The notes below the pieces were generated by a model, which saw only the letters and a program-made list of their open reading frames with translations, had not been told where the DNA came from and did no database searches. A program made the translations under genes and the position numbers. This document shows, piece after piece, positions 41,401 to 53,900 of a stretch of 64,000 nt of DNA (the first letter of the stretch is position 1; every line of letters starts with the position of its first letter). Origin of the DNA: Lepidodermella squamata (lineage: Eukaryota > Gastrotricha); contig JBLDXI010000055.1 of assembly GCA_047495785.1 (NCBI GenBank), positions 186,001 to 250,000 of the forward strand, read 5' to 3'.

Positions 41401-44400
41401 CTTCAGCGTTAACGGATAGTTTTGACCGGAGGAGCGGTTTGCCGGCCTCAACGACCGGGTCTGACCATGGCCGTGTAGTTCGAATGCATCTGCTCGGTTA
41501 CTCGCTTGTAGTGAATCAAACTGAATTTCAGCAACTTGGACCTGATATAACAGCTTGCACGTTGACTAACTGCAAACCTGCATCGTCTTATACCATAGAA
41601 ATTATCGCTCAAACATGCATTGACCCGGTTTACAAGATGCGAATAGGCAGTGGGCCGGGCAAGACAGGGCATGGTAGGCGGAAGGCTCGGCAAAGTAACT
41701 CGCCTGAGCCTAGCCCCTTCAACTCGTCAATACCTCGAGATGATATCGACGAGAACAGATTCCGGCCCATCAACGTCAAATTGCCGTCAATCGTGCCCGG
41801 TTGCATTCTATCAGCCTCGTTACATATACAGAGCACCCCGACGTATGACCGTGTTTCTTCAAACGCAGTTTCGTCGAAAATCGTTGTGCTATGGGATGCA
41901 AATACAACGCCGACTAACGTGATAAAGCAATTTTCGATTTCATACCAGTGCGAACGGACTCGGCAGCAAGTTTCGAAAATTTTCGACTCGGCAGCTCGGC
42001 AATATGTTATTACGAACTTGGAACCTGGTACAGTGTACACCGTCGCAATTGATAGCGCTGGCTCCAGCTACCCTGCCTCGGTGATGGGTTCGAAAAGCCA
42101 GCGATACAACAATACCCCGGTTACAGTTTGCCTGCAAATCGCTACCCCTGGCCCGCCTGAAATGCCTAAGCTGATAGTTGTAAAGCGAACGTCGTCAATT
42201 TTATCACTGGCATGGACAGATCCGAGACTGGTTTCGGGCGATGACCGTACATTGATAGGGTTTAAAATAGTCCTAGACGAGGCAGATTACACTGAGTTAT
42301 TGCCGCCGAGTTGCCACGGATTTTCAGTTCCGATCGCGGTTCTGAGTCCGGCGAGGCGTATCTGCGTCGCTGCAGTCCTTACTTCGCCTGAAAACGCGTC
42401 AAGGACTTGGAGTCTGCTGTCGAACGCCGTTGGTTTGATAGGGACTATGGCTTGGAATGCATCGGGCGATGGTGCTTACGTCGAAGATTCAATGACGGAA
42501 GACGCGGGGAGGCGGCCGTTGCCTTTACCGGTCGAAGATAACGACGAGCAGCCCGAGGCAATCGGATCATCAGGCGACCGGATTGACATTCGAGTTTTGC
42601 GGATGGACGATTCTCAAATTGTTATTGGTTGGAATTTGAACTCTGCCTCGCTTGGTGACGATATGAGTGACAATATCGACAGTGCCGGCGTAATTTTTCA
42701 ACTGACCTACACGTGCAGTGGCCAACCGACGGAGAAATTCGTAACAATTCCAGCTCATCATAACTCGTACACATTGTCCCCAATCATACCGGGCGCGTCT
42801 TACAAGTTTCATGTCATGGCTCTATCTGGAAGTTCGGTGGGTAAGTCTCGTGGTAATAAGCGAATGGCTCTAGCTTCATCGCGGGAGTTGACTGTCGAAA
42901 CACCCGCGCCGCCTGATAGTCCAAAGCTGCGACTTCGAGCTGTTAATTTCGAGTACGTGACCATCGAATGGCCTAAGCCGAAAAGCTACGGAAACGCTAA
43001 CATCACCGCTTACAAGGTATACGTCAACTCGGTGTTAGAAATCACCTTGCCGACTAATCAGTTGACATTCACGTATTCGAGGGGGCGTGGTTGCTCGGAA
43101 TACACGTTTCAAGTTCAAGCTGTTGCCGGGTCTAATTACATGTCTTCGTTATCAGAGCCTCTAACGATGACATGGCCTGGTGTTAGACCCCCTGAACTCA
43201 CCAGGTATCAAGCATCGGATGAGGCTACTATGATTCGAGTGGTTAGTGATGTTTTGTATTGAAAATTGTCTTGGCTTAAAAAATTCTTTTTTTTTACAGG
43301 GCTGGGAGGCTCCGTATGCCACGCCTGGTGTGACTATTCGAGAGCTATTCGTCCATGTTGTCGACCGAGCTACCCGTAAACTCATCCATAAAGTTGGACC
43401 AGTTCACCCTGATTGCCGAGAGGCTGAATTCATCAACCCATTCTTATCCGGAATTTCCTCTTCTGTCATCGCACCATCAGGCGGTTCTGTAAATGGTTTC
43501 AATATTTTCCTGGAGGTTTGCGTGGCTGGTGTGGGCGGTGGCCAGTCTTTCTGGTCGGCGCCCTTGCCGTTAGTCCACAGTGACTTACCGCCAGCCCCGG
43601 CTGTATCCGCTCGACTTCTCGGTCTTGACGACCGGATGCGGGTTGAAAATCGGGCTTCTCGTCTTATCAATCGGCGGGACATTATTGCGACAAAGCTAGC
43701 CGACAGCATGGCCGGGGCGCAACAAGTCACGCCTGGCATCAAGGAGCGCCATCGCCGGCATAAGAAGCACCACCACGGCAAAACACCGCGCGATTACGAG
43801 CAGCATTTAATGGGGAAACTCGGCGATTTGGACCGGAAATTATTGAAAGTCCTAATGGCGCTGGAGCAATATTCCGGCGAGGCTGTTGTTTCGTTGACAG
43901 TTCATATACCTATGATAATTACACCTGAAATGTCTTCACCAGGCGGCGGCGTGACTGGCTTCCGAATTTTTGTTGACGGTAAACAGTTGAAAACAGTTTC
44001 GACCCAATCAGTCCACCCGGGTCAGCAAATGTCGCCGAGAACTAGCGAGGAGCAGCAGCTGCATGAAATTCGAATTCGGCTGCCGATTCGTAAAAATTTG
44101 AGCGGAATATTAGTTGCAGAGAAGCCGCATCGTATCAACGTGGCCTGCGTCTCGCGAGCTGGAACTATCGGCCCATTGTCGTCAGCCGTTGAAGTTTCAA
44201 CGCATCCATTCCGGCCTTTTGTCCACTTTTGCAATTTTCTAGCGAAACCAAGCGCATGCCATCCGCCGATATCTCAAGCGCAAGCAGCAGCTAGTGCCTC
44301 TTCGGTTGTTCCTGGCGACGAGTTGTACTCGCATTGCCGATTTTTGGACGTTTTCCGGCGTGATGTTGCCGTTCGAAGGTATTTCAGCAACCGCATTTTG

Positions 44401-45310
44401 CCGCCTATCGAAGTCACCCTGGCGCTTGATTCGTCAGTCTTCGATTTGGCGACAAGACGGACCCTGTTCTTGCGGACGTTGGCCCGCGGGAATCGAGCTT
44501 TGATCGTCGCTCTATTTGTCGAAGCATCTGTTTGCGCTGCGTCTAATCGAGTAAGATTTGAAATTAAAGCAAAAATAAGTTTAACTAATTTTTCCTAACA
44601 GGCATTGTCAATGTTTGCCGATTTCGCATCAGCCTTGGATGGCTTGCATTCTGAAATATCTCTCATCGTAATTCATCACCATCACCAATCCGGAACAGGC
44701 CCCGCCATACCCGAACCATCGCCCCTGGCCTCTGCCCGGCCGGCTCGACCTGGTCACAGAAGTCGCCGCCATGCGAAACGAGCTGTTCAACCCATGGCCG
44801 AGCAGCTTGATCTCGATATAGTTACAAAACCATCTGTCGGATACAGTCTTCTCACTTCGGTGGAGTGCGATGTTGCCGTACCTGTGTCGGAAAGCGTGCG
44901 TAAACACGGCAATGAGGCGAAAAAACTGTGCGAAATCGTTCGACTATCCGGTGTACCCACCTTAATGATTCTCAACGGCGAGACTGGTTTGTTTGAAGGT
45001 TCAAAAATTTCGAATTTGTTTGCTATATCAACTCATTTTTTCAGAATGTGGCTGGGTTGGTCGATTCTGTGCCTTGACATCCACCGAGTTTGGAGCCTTC
45101 ATTAACCACCAGGTCAACATGGTATCAGGTGTCTCATGCGCCTCGCAGGCCATTCGAGATGGAGGACCTGGCTGTGAACACTGTACCAAGGGCGAGAAAA
45201 GGCGGCATAAGTCAAATGATACTGAAGTGGCATCGTTAGTTGGAACAGCGCGAAACGATGCGCTGATGTCTTCGTCAGATCGCCATACAACTACTGATAC
45301 TATGGAATAA
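32494..45310 (+). CDS. Unrecognised giant multidomain protein: cupredoxin-like repeats, FN3 repeats, thioredoxin-like C-terminus (3826 aa, 23 exons)
   Basis: Exons: 32494-32656, 32709-32964, 33017-33157, 33210-33294, 33433-33536, 33591-33687, 33741-33869, 33922-34016, 34069-34364, 34414-35381, 35434-35751, 35804-36028, 36078-36212, 36262-36709, 36765-38015, 38093-38218, 38337-38733, 38789-39957, 40009-40287, 40345-43241, 43300-44550, 44602-44986, 45045-45310; 11481 nt, every junction in phase. No signal peptide or membrane segment is visible, so I infer it is cytosolic. Layout: basic Pro/Ala/Thr N-terminus; about six cupredoxin-like modules (140-830; GFKP..., GVYFYS, GTIVV signatures); a chitobiase C-terminal-like module (about 860-940; LYYSLDGSLPHP, VILRAMAV); two FN3-like domains; a charged disordered island (about 1170-1610); about fourteen more FN3-like domains; a thioredoxin-like end (about 3560-3790). 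I do not know this protein, and its function is unknown. A ciliary or sperm scaffold would be a guess. Confidence 0.8.
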
Positions 45311-45626
45311 CAAAAATGCCCACGAGTTTTTACAATAGTCAAATAAGTTTACTGTACACAAACATGATTGTTATATTCTTTCAGCAATGTGTAATACTGT
45401 GATATACTTGATACGCGCATGGCCATCACCACTTTGATTATCGCAAAATTTCAGCAGTAAAATATTAATTTTTCTATACAATGCGTTCGTTTTCTACAGT
45501 TTTTGACGTCCGAAACGCTGTAAATGATGATTGAATTAATAATTACTTATCACACGTTCCGGACTTGTTGTATAATATCGAGCATCAAGCTCGGGAAATT
45601 TACAATTTATGACATGAGACACCGTC
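45311..45626. other. Convergent 3' region between the giant gene (+) and the zinc-finger gene (-)
   Basis: 316 bp between two facing stop codons; it must hold both 3' UTRs. AT-rich, with no open frame and no clear AATAAA on either strand. Confidence 0.5.
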
Positions 45627-47814
45627 TTAAATTTGCTGAGCAGTAGATTCGATTGGTTTCGCGCCGTTATTCGGTTGCGCTATATTCTGCCGGTGCTGTA
45701 GCTGATGCTGATCTAACTTGCGGAGTTGTGTCGTTGAAAATTCGCAAATGCCACAGTTATATGTCCTACTGGAGTTAACCGATGGATGTTGCTGTGAAAT
45801 GTGCGCCCTCAACCCGGCGTAGACCCGGAAAGTAGCTGGGCAGTAGTGACACGGGAATTCGCTTTTTTCGACATGCTTGAACGAGGCTTCATTCTGCATA
45901 TCAACGCTACTTGAACTTGACGCCGATTTCTTTCTCTTCGCAGGTGACGGCGAATTGCTGACCTCATTTACAGACAATGATGGGCTGGGTGATGCTGAAC
46001 TAACATTCGTTGTAGGGTAGAATTTCGTCTCAACAATGCCGCCTACTGCGAGTAAAGTCTCAGGTTTCGGCTGATTGTTCGATGAGCAGCCATTTGGAGC
46101 TGTTAGATCAATCGGCGCTCCGTTACCTTGACTCGAAATGGCTACTGGTGGCCACTGGAATAAATTCTGCGATTGCCCAGGCTGGCCCTGGCTCGGCCCC
46201 GGCCAAGTTGGCGACGAATTCGCCGAAACTGAAGAGCTCATCGGCGATGAATTGCCATTGCTTTTCGTCGCGCTACCTGATACTGGTTCCGTGTCACTGC
46301 CAAGGCTAATTGCTGAAATATTTTCGTTCGAACCAACTTTCATCGGCGAAAGATTAGACGGCTTGATACTGTGCTGTAGAGTGAGATGCCGGCTGATTTT
46401 GTCTCTATTATAAAAAATATATTAAGATCATATTTGAACTGGGTTTTCCCTCGGAACCTGTGTTTTGATGTGTAATCACCACAAACGTTGCATCGGTACA
46501 ACGTTACTGCGGGAGTACGGCGGAAGCACTGGCGCCGGGCATCGAAGGTCATTTGATTGGGTGGTTGCATTTGACATGTTCGGATCAAATTTTTTCTCTC
46601 GAAAGCGTGGAATGACTGGACCCAATAGAACGGCTCGCTCTCATTCGCTGAGCTGAGAAATCATACAGTATGATAATAATATTTACCAGAAATTTACCAG
46701 CTGGAATACGTACCTTACTGATGCATTGTCTTGGCTATGTTGCTTCAAAGTTGCCTCATCCACAAGTTCTTGGACCATTGTTTCATGACTTTCGCCCGTT
46801 CCGCCGCTATTAGCACTGCTGTTACCAGGCGGGGATGAACCAGCGCTCGACGTCATGCGATTGTCAAGCTCCGATGCCGTACTCCTCTTACTGCTGATAC
46901 TACTGTTGCAGGAGCCGCGACGCTGCTGATTGACCCGTGCTGTTTTCCCACCTTTGGGTTTATTCGGCGGCATGTCTTCGTCGGATTCAACCGATATCGG
47001 CGTCGAATCGGTACCATCGCTATTGCTGCTTGTCGCAGCATGCTTCATTTCAGACGTTAAGCAGTGTAGGAAAGCGGCCAAAAGTGCCCGCGCATCCACC
47101 TCAACAACAGAGGCGGGTTCGCTACTAGCTGTAAGTACTTCATTATTGCTCGTCGCAAGCCCAGGTGCCATTGATACGAAACCGTGCTGATGCTGGGAGG
47201 CCATAAAACGTTGAAATGGGTCATAGTGCTGAAAAATATACGACGAAAAAATTAGCAAGTTTCCGTGGTTGCGTTCTTACCGGTTGATCGACAGATTTAT
47301 TGGTGATATCAGCGGTTGGTAATATCACAGGCGGAGTTTGAGCTTTAATTAGATGCCTATACATCGAGTCGAGCTGATGAGGACTTCCTTCATCTGGCGA
47401 CCCGGGTAACAGCCCAGACTGCTTGGTTACCTGCTCCATTAGCTGCTTGCGTAGAACATCGGCGAAAAATAATGCCCCAAAATCAGCTGATGAAGCTGAG
47501 GGGAAGCTCATGGCTAGTGAATTTGAGTTCGGAGTCCCGCTAGCGGGCGATCTGTGGTATTCGTCACTTGTTTGCGGCTTGTCGTTCGGAAAATAAGGCT
47601 CCTTGTTGGCATTTGGCTGCGATGCGGGTAAAAGCATCAGCAACTGCTGTGCCATCAAGTGTTGCGGATTCGCCTCTGAAGTTTGATTCATGTTGCTGTT
47701 AGCTTGGTGAAGAAACATCGATTTACTAGCTTTGTTGCCTTGTGGCCACGATTCAGGAGTATCTGGTTTATTACGTGCTCTTACAACGCCTGAAGTGGTA
47801 TTTCTTGACTTCAT
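45627..47814 (-). CDS. C2H2 zinc-finger putative transcription factor with PIDLT motif (at least 673 aa)
   Basis: Exons: 47814-47281, 47228-46714, 46652-46458, 46404-45627; 2022 nt in frame. Three C2H2 fingers: YRCNVCGDYTSKHRDKISRH with its second His in LTLQH (about 401-426, split by an intron), FPCHYCPATFRVYAGLRAH with HISQQH (about 598-621), and YNCGICEFSTTQLRKLDQH with LQH (about 630-652). PIDLT (512-516) fits the PxDLS/T motif that recruits the CtBP co-repressor. PAKRKKS is a likely nuclear signal. The rest is Ser/Asn/Gln-rich and disordered. The frame stays open upstream of the first Met to a splice acceptor at 47845, so another upstream exon may exist and the true start is uncertain. 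I cannot name an orthologue. Confidence 0.75.
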
Positions 47815-49249
47815 AAACAGCGAATCAAAGACGTGCCTATTTGGCTGAAAAGGTGAAATGTGGTCGTAAAACTTGAGAAATAAAATCTGCCGTCAAAGTG
47901 CGGATGGTTGTGGCAAAATGATAAAAATGTTCTTGTTCATCATTGACCGAATAAAGGCTCGATTTGCGCACTCGCGCTCTCGCTTATTATTAGTGCGCAA
48001 GGTCAAACGTTACGTGTGGTTGCGCTAAACTTATTGACGACACATTTTATTGCTGTTAAAAACGTAGAGCGCGCGAGGCAGTTGTCACGGCCACCATCAC
48101 CACCGCAGAATATGAGGACACAGAAGTGAAGAAAATAGACGCATGAAAGAAATGACCAGTATTTTAAGGTCAGCCTGTGTGGTTATTTCGCATCTTTGAC
48201 TTTCAATCTCGCACTGCTCTCTCAGTGCTATTAGTACATGCTCGTTTTTACCTCAACTTTAAGGTGACTGACCGCGCGCAAAACGAGGCCCGTGATGAAA
48301 ATGTTGCTATTAACGCGTTCATTACAAAACCGTGCCACCAAAATTTGTGGCTCTTTTGTCTCGTGCTCGCGCTCGGGTCATCTCAGTGTGCGACCGGAAG
48401 CCAGGGGCAATAAATAAGCCGAGAGCGGTTTCATGCTGATGTACTCGGTGACTTTGCGCATAAAACCGGTTGGGCAAAACTCTCCACCGTATAATCGCTG
48501 CCGACGCGTCCATCTCAGAAAAGTCTGTAGCACTTGAGACTCGCATTATCCTGGAAGTTTTATTTGTTTTCTTACACGCAAAAAATGGTACAAACTTTCT
48601 AGGTTGAATTACTTTGTGTTTACTTTCCCCGGTAAAACAGGCGAGTTTTTGGTATTTTTGTGATAATATTTTGTGAGAGCACATTGCTGTTTGATGGACT
48701 TCGGCTTTAAATGAGATTGAAAACCTTTTTTAAATCAAATTTTTATTTCAATTAAATTTCATTTCTTTTTAATTAAAACTCAACACTTTTGGCGAATGCG
48801 AAAAAATGCTCGTCTAAAAAAATGGTTGCGAAAGGAACTTCAGCTGAGATCTTTCTACGGCTCACCAACCGCCTATGTAAACCTCTATTTTGTGAAAATC
48901 CACAAGCTATCCACCTCAAATTTATATCGGGATACAGTACTCGAGCCGTGATGTAACTTGTAGTCATTATGGATAATAACGAACTCAAACGTACAAGCAA
49001 CTAAAGCTTTATTACTGCAAAAAAACCTGTACGGAAAAGCTGAATACACGCATACGAAAATGTCTAAATTTTGTTGGAAAAGGTTAATAAAAATAAGTAA
49101 TGGCTATTGGCTATGAGTCAATCTAAAACTCCATCACCGCACATAGAAGGAAAGACAGTCTAATCAAAATTGGCTACACTTAGTTTCCAAGAAGTTTCAT
49201 TATACAGAAAATATAATGCTTGTCGAATGTTAACAGTTATATTCGCCGT
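47815..49249. other. 5' flank of the zinc-finger gene and 3' flank of PAH
   Basis: About 1.4 kb. A 3' splice site (ACCTTTTCAG on the minus strand, ending at 47845) implies a further 5' exon of the zinc-finger gene in or beyond this stretch, which I could not locate. 47950-48480 is GC-richer and may be its promoter. 48700-49249 is AT-rich 3' flank of PAH. The long minus-strand frame at 48322-48684 resembles no protein I know. Confidence 0.4.
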
Positions 49250-50902
49250 CTAGAATTTTACTTTGTCGAGTGAATTTTCCAGAAGCTGAATTTCGCCTGA
49301 AAAATGAAGAGTTATAGCTAAGCAATATTTTTTCGCTAAATCTCACCCTTAATTCCAGAAATCAACTGGTGTAGATGATCCTTCTTCTCAATCACTTCAA
49401 TCGATTGCGTGTAAGCGTTGTAACGGACAGTGAATGGGCGATTGATGGTAGCAGCGTAATTGCGCATTTTCACCTTCGCATCCTCAAAACTTTCTGCAAC
49501 GTAATATATCGGTTGAAACGTCGTGATAGGATATTCTTGCACGGCCGTTTTAGCCGGCTCGAATGGGCGGCAATCAGGCTTGTCGGAAAGGCAATATTGC
49601 AGCTCGCCGAACGACGACAGCAGACCGGCGCCATAGGCGCGAAGGCCATCAGCTTGGCGGCAAAGGCCGAACTCAACAGTGAACCAGTAGCAGGTGGCCA
49701 GCTTGACGATATCTTCATCAGAAGCGCCCAGACTTGCAAGGCCGATTTCTTGGCTGAAATCAGCGAAGGCAGGATCGGCAAACAGCGGCACGTGACCGAG
49801 TAATTCGTGGCAAACATCAGGCTCAGGCGTATACATCGGCACGGAATGATGACGGATGTATTGCGTCGAGTGAAAAACTCGGAAGGCTAAACCAGCTAGG
49901 AAGTCGCGGGATGACAGAAGGCCAGCGACTGGGCGCAGGGTGAAGCCTGTGCAGTCTTTGAGGAAATTCGAGACGTCCTCCAGCTGCGGAATGTTATGCT
50001 CATTGTAACCGCAGTTTTCAATCAAAAGCGGCAGCACATAGTTGAATTCCTTGCAGGCATGCGTCGGGTAAAGGCTGGTCAAGTTGCGGAAAATGGTGCC
50101 CCTGTAGGTTACATGAAAATCGTAATAGCCCGTGAATATCCAAAATCTAAATTACCAGGTGGCGATTTCATAGTCCTTGTATTGAACTCGAGGGACGGGA
50201 GAGCCACTAAAAATGACACATAAGTAAAAAATCATTAACGCCTTGCAAAATTCTCACGATTTGTAAGACGCAGCGATTTCAGTAATTTCTCGTCTACGAG
50301 CGCGGTATGCTTCGTCAGTAAAACCCTGTGAATTGACCAAATAAGTATGGTAAGTTTAACAAAAAATCATTTCAAATACTGGATGGTCAGCCTCAAGTTC
50401 GGAACCGTAGCCCAAGACTCGATTAGCAAATAAATCGAGATCCTTCATTTTTCGCGGAAACCAAGGAACTATAACAGAAATAATAGACATTCAAAGAAAT
50501 TGAATTGGAAACGGGCTAACCAGTATTGGTGATATCATGATCAACGCTCAATCTGCGTTCCATTGTAGTCATAACGGTGACAATGGTACCGAGCTCGGTC
50601 AGGACGGTTTTATAATCGCTATCACTGTCAACCGTGATCAAAAACTCGTATTCGTCTCGAGTACGCTTCGACGGGCGCGATTCGATGTGGTGCAACGATA
50701 CTGAGTGATCCTGCGATCAAAAAATAAGCAATTTTCATAAGGTGGATTTTATATTGTGAGAAAAGCCAACTTTGAAAGCTGTCAAAACCGACGATAAAGC
50801 GCCCAGCTTGTTATGCAGTGCAAAAATTATGGTCACAGGGTAGGAAGCGTCGCTTCCTGCGCTCTTCACTTTTTCATCGCTGCGAGTCGATAGTGAATAC
50901 AT
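49250..50902 (-). CDS. PAH: Phenylalanine-4-hydroxylase (443 aa)
   Basis: Tetrahydrobiopterin- and Fe(II)-dependent enzyme converting phenylalanine to tyrosine in the cytosol. Exons: 50902-50771, 50710-50521, 50468-50380, 50325-50258, 50206-50156, 50101-49347, 49296-49250; 1332 nt in frame. The N-terminal ACT domain (about 25-100) has [20 protein letters not shown] and [17 protein letters not shown]. The catalytic domain begins [18 protein letters not shown]. Iron ligands are in CHELLGH (His275, His280) and FTVEFGL (Glu320); [19 protein letters not shown] lines the substrate and pterin site. The 47-nt last exon supplies a short helical C-terminal tail. Sequence and ACT domain fit PAH better than tyrosine or tryptophan hydroxylase; in invertebrates PAH may also hydroxylate tryptophan. 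Length is close to human (452). Confidence 0.95.
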
Positions 50903-53900
50903 TGTTAAGGAAAAGCAGTAAAATCAATCAAATTGCTCTAGAAAATGAACTTTGGAGCTTGAGCTTGTAGAGTGCAAAAAGTCTGATATAAGGAACCAAG
51001 TAAAAGTACAAAAAATTTGTATCAAGACGAAACCCCAAATAACAATACAAATAAACGCGTGCAGCTAGTGAGTTCAATGTTAGATGTTAGATAGATAGCA
51101 TTAGCGCCAGGAGACGAAAACATGATGGCATAATAACGGGCAGCGAAGCCTTCAGGTTTTACACAGTAATAAAGCAATAAAAAGGTGGTGTGGCACGCAG
51201 CTTGAAGAGCTACATTGAGGATTAGACAGAAGCCTTGAAAAAGAAAAACATCCAACTCACTTGAACCTTAACAAGGCGATATCAATCGTTTGCTGTCAAG
51301 CTGTAACCACAAACCAGTAGAACTGTTTATCACACGATCAAATACGCCTGTAATACACGATCTAAAATCAAAAGTGAAGGCCGAGAAATTACATGAAAGA
51401 AGGGTATGGCTGGGTGCCCTTAAGCGTGTAGTCAAATTAATTAGTGCCTCGTGCGAAGTTGTTTGCATTTTTCCTACCTTGAGCAAAAGTTTGGCCACAG
51501 CCATTAAATAGCTAACACGTTAAAGATGCATATAATTCAATAAAACCAACCATTAAACTACGTAATTAACTAGGAAAAACAAACCCTAACTATATATATA
51601 ATTTAACTGCCAACCTAGTCGTATTCTTCAATTGGATGGGATAGCTGTGTTATTCTAAGAGAAGTTTTTACTGAATACTACGAAGACCGAAGACGGGTAA
51701 TGGAGCGCACATACCAAGACCCAACTAATATTTAGGCAATTGTGATCCTACTGATAAACTCGATCTGTAATAGGAAAGATTATCCCTATTTTCTAGGCGA
51801 TAATTCTAAATTCAGAATAAATCTAGTTTGATTAAAATTGATTTCCACCATGCTACAGTTAACGAATTCAGGGGATACGACTTTGAGGAACTCGCCAACT
51901 GGCAATAATGAATGGAAAATAAAACCAGGCTAGGTTTACAGTTTCTTAATTTTACGAAGATTTTTCAAAACTACACAACTACGGGTCAGAAACCTGGAAG
52001 AACCTCATACGGGTACCCTCGGCAGCATTCAGCATCGGCCAATCGGCAATCGGTAGCTGGTAGCTGATAGCTTGGACTTCTTGGCAGCCATATTCAATCA
52101 GCATAGATGTATAGAGCTATGTCGATCAGTGTCTTTATTTCACAAGCGATAAAAAAGCGACCAGTTCTGATTCGTAAATCTCGGCCGGCACCGTTCAGAT
52201 ACAAGATACATACTTTTTACTCGTGCTATATCAGACAAATTTAGTTGCCCATAGCAATGAACATTTTTTGGCGATATGCCAGAACATAGTCGCAATACTA
52301 CGGATTTTGAAGCCAGAGGTGTAGTTTAGAACATAAAATCCGCAATTTTCCTCGAAAATTTCCAGCTTTAATACTTCACAAAGTTACAATGCCCACTCCT
52401 AGTTCAGGCAACGAAAACTAGAGCCGAGAAAATTTACGCGCAGGCTTCGAGTTGCGTACGACGAAAATAAAACCCTGGTAAATTGCGTCGTATGCAATAC
52501 CTCCAACCTCCAATGTTCTTATACGGATTCAGTAACCTTGTATTCAAGAATAAGTGAGAACTGCAAGAAATGTAACGCACGACTTAAATCAGTCACCGTC
52601 GATAATCAATCACTCAGTTAACAGTTAATTTCAAGTAAAACGAATCCAACATCTAATAAACTGAACTTGGATCGGCTCAGTGATAACTATCACGCATGAT
52701 CCATGACCCAGGCAATTTACAACAAGAATAGCCGAAGCCTACCACGTAACCGAAATCGTCGCAAGGCCAGTGGATATAATTAAAATGAGCAGTACAATTT
52801 GCCAAATTACAGTGATTTACCAAATTCCAGCTCTAGCTCCCCTACGCGCTGTAAAAGGCAAACATCGCGCCTGCATCCTGCACTCTCCAGCAAATCCTAT
52901 GACTGCATCTAAGAAAAAATCTCCATTCTCGCCATCATCATACATTGTGCTGGAATAACTTAAAAAACAAGACGGGAGCAGCTCACATCTCGTTCCTCGT
53001 TCACTTCGGAGCCAAAAAAACAACCATAGCAGCGCGCAGCCAGCAGTTCGTCGATCGCAATTTCATTCAATTTTAGCGCCCAAACAAGTAAACTCACCGA
53101 TAATATAAATTACATAAAAATATGCTCAAAAAAGTTAAGCTAATATAAGTTGATAAAAATTTGTTGCGAATAAAGTCAACGTTTGTCGCATGATAAAGTT
53201 GAAATTTGGGATTTTAGGTCGGGGATGCGTTTTTTTAGTCCGGACTGTTATTAGTTCACAGTTATTTCTACTCGTTATTCAACTAGCTTGGTCTAAGGAG
53301 CGTCACGTGCTACGACACCTTGTTGTGAGCATATCAGGTGAAAAGGGGTGGCTAGTTCAAAAAAAATTAATTCAGAAATGTCTGGAGATTCTCAAATTTT
53401 GTTGAAAAAGCGCAGATGCTGCCAAATCAGTTTACAATCTAATGACGCTCGTAGACCAAGCTTTTCTTTCGAAAATGATCATTTGAGTAGAACCAACTGA
53501 ACTGCTACCATACCGGACTTATAACTCAATGAGCGTTGAAGTTTTATCGATTTATCGGTTGATTCGTTACCTATGCCATAAAGGACCAGTCGAAGACGTG
53601 TCGTGTGTTTAAAAAAGCTCAACACGTTAGCATAACTCAGTTGTAGTGGTTTCCTTTTGGTGGCTATGATCGAAAGATTATAGCGTCTCTTGCACTTGGC
53701 CGGGCTTGGCTAATTTTAGCTTTTTAATGGACGATGTGTACATAAATAGTTAATTGTGCTTCGTTTCTGAAGCAGCGAGTTTTTTAGCGGCATGAAGACC
53801 GAATACTTCTTCTCAGTTTCTTCTCATTCTGGTTGTATTTCCGGAATATCAAGCAGATTCAAGGAGTTTTCTAAAGCAAGTCAGTCGCTTTAGACCACGA

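Noticed and set aside
48322-48684. 120-codon minus-strand frame upstream of the zinc-finger gene
   Set aside because: No domain, no splice-consistent link to the neighbouring exons and unlike the composition of the zinc-finger protein.
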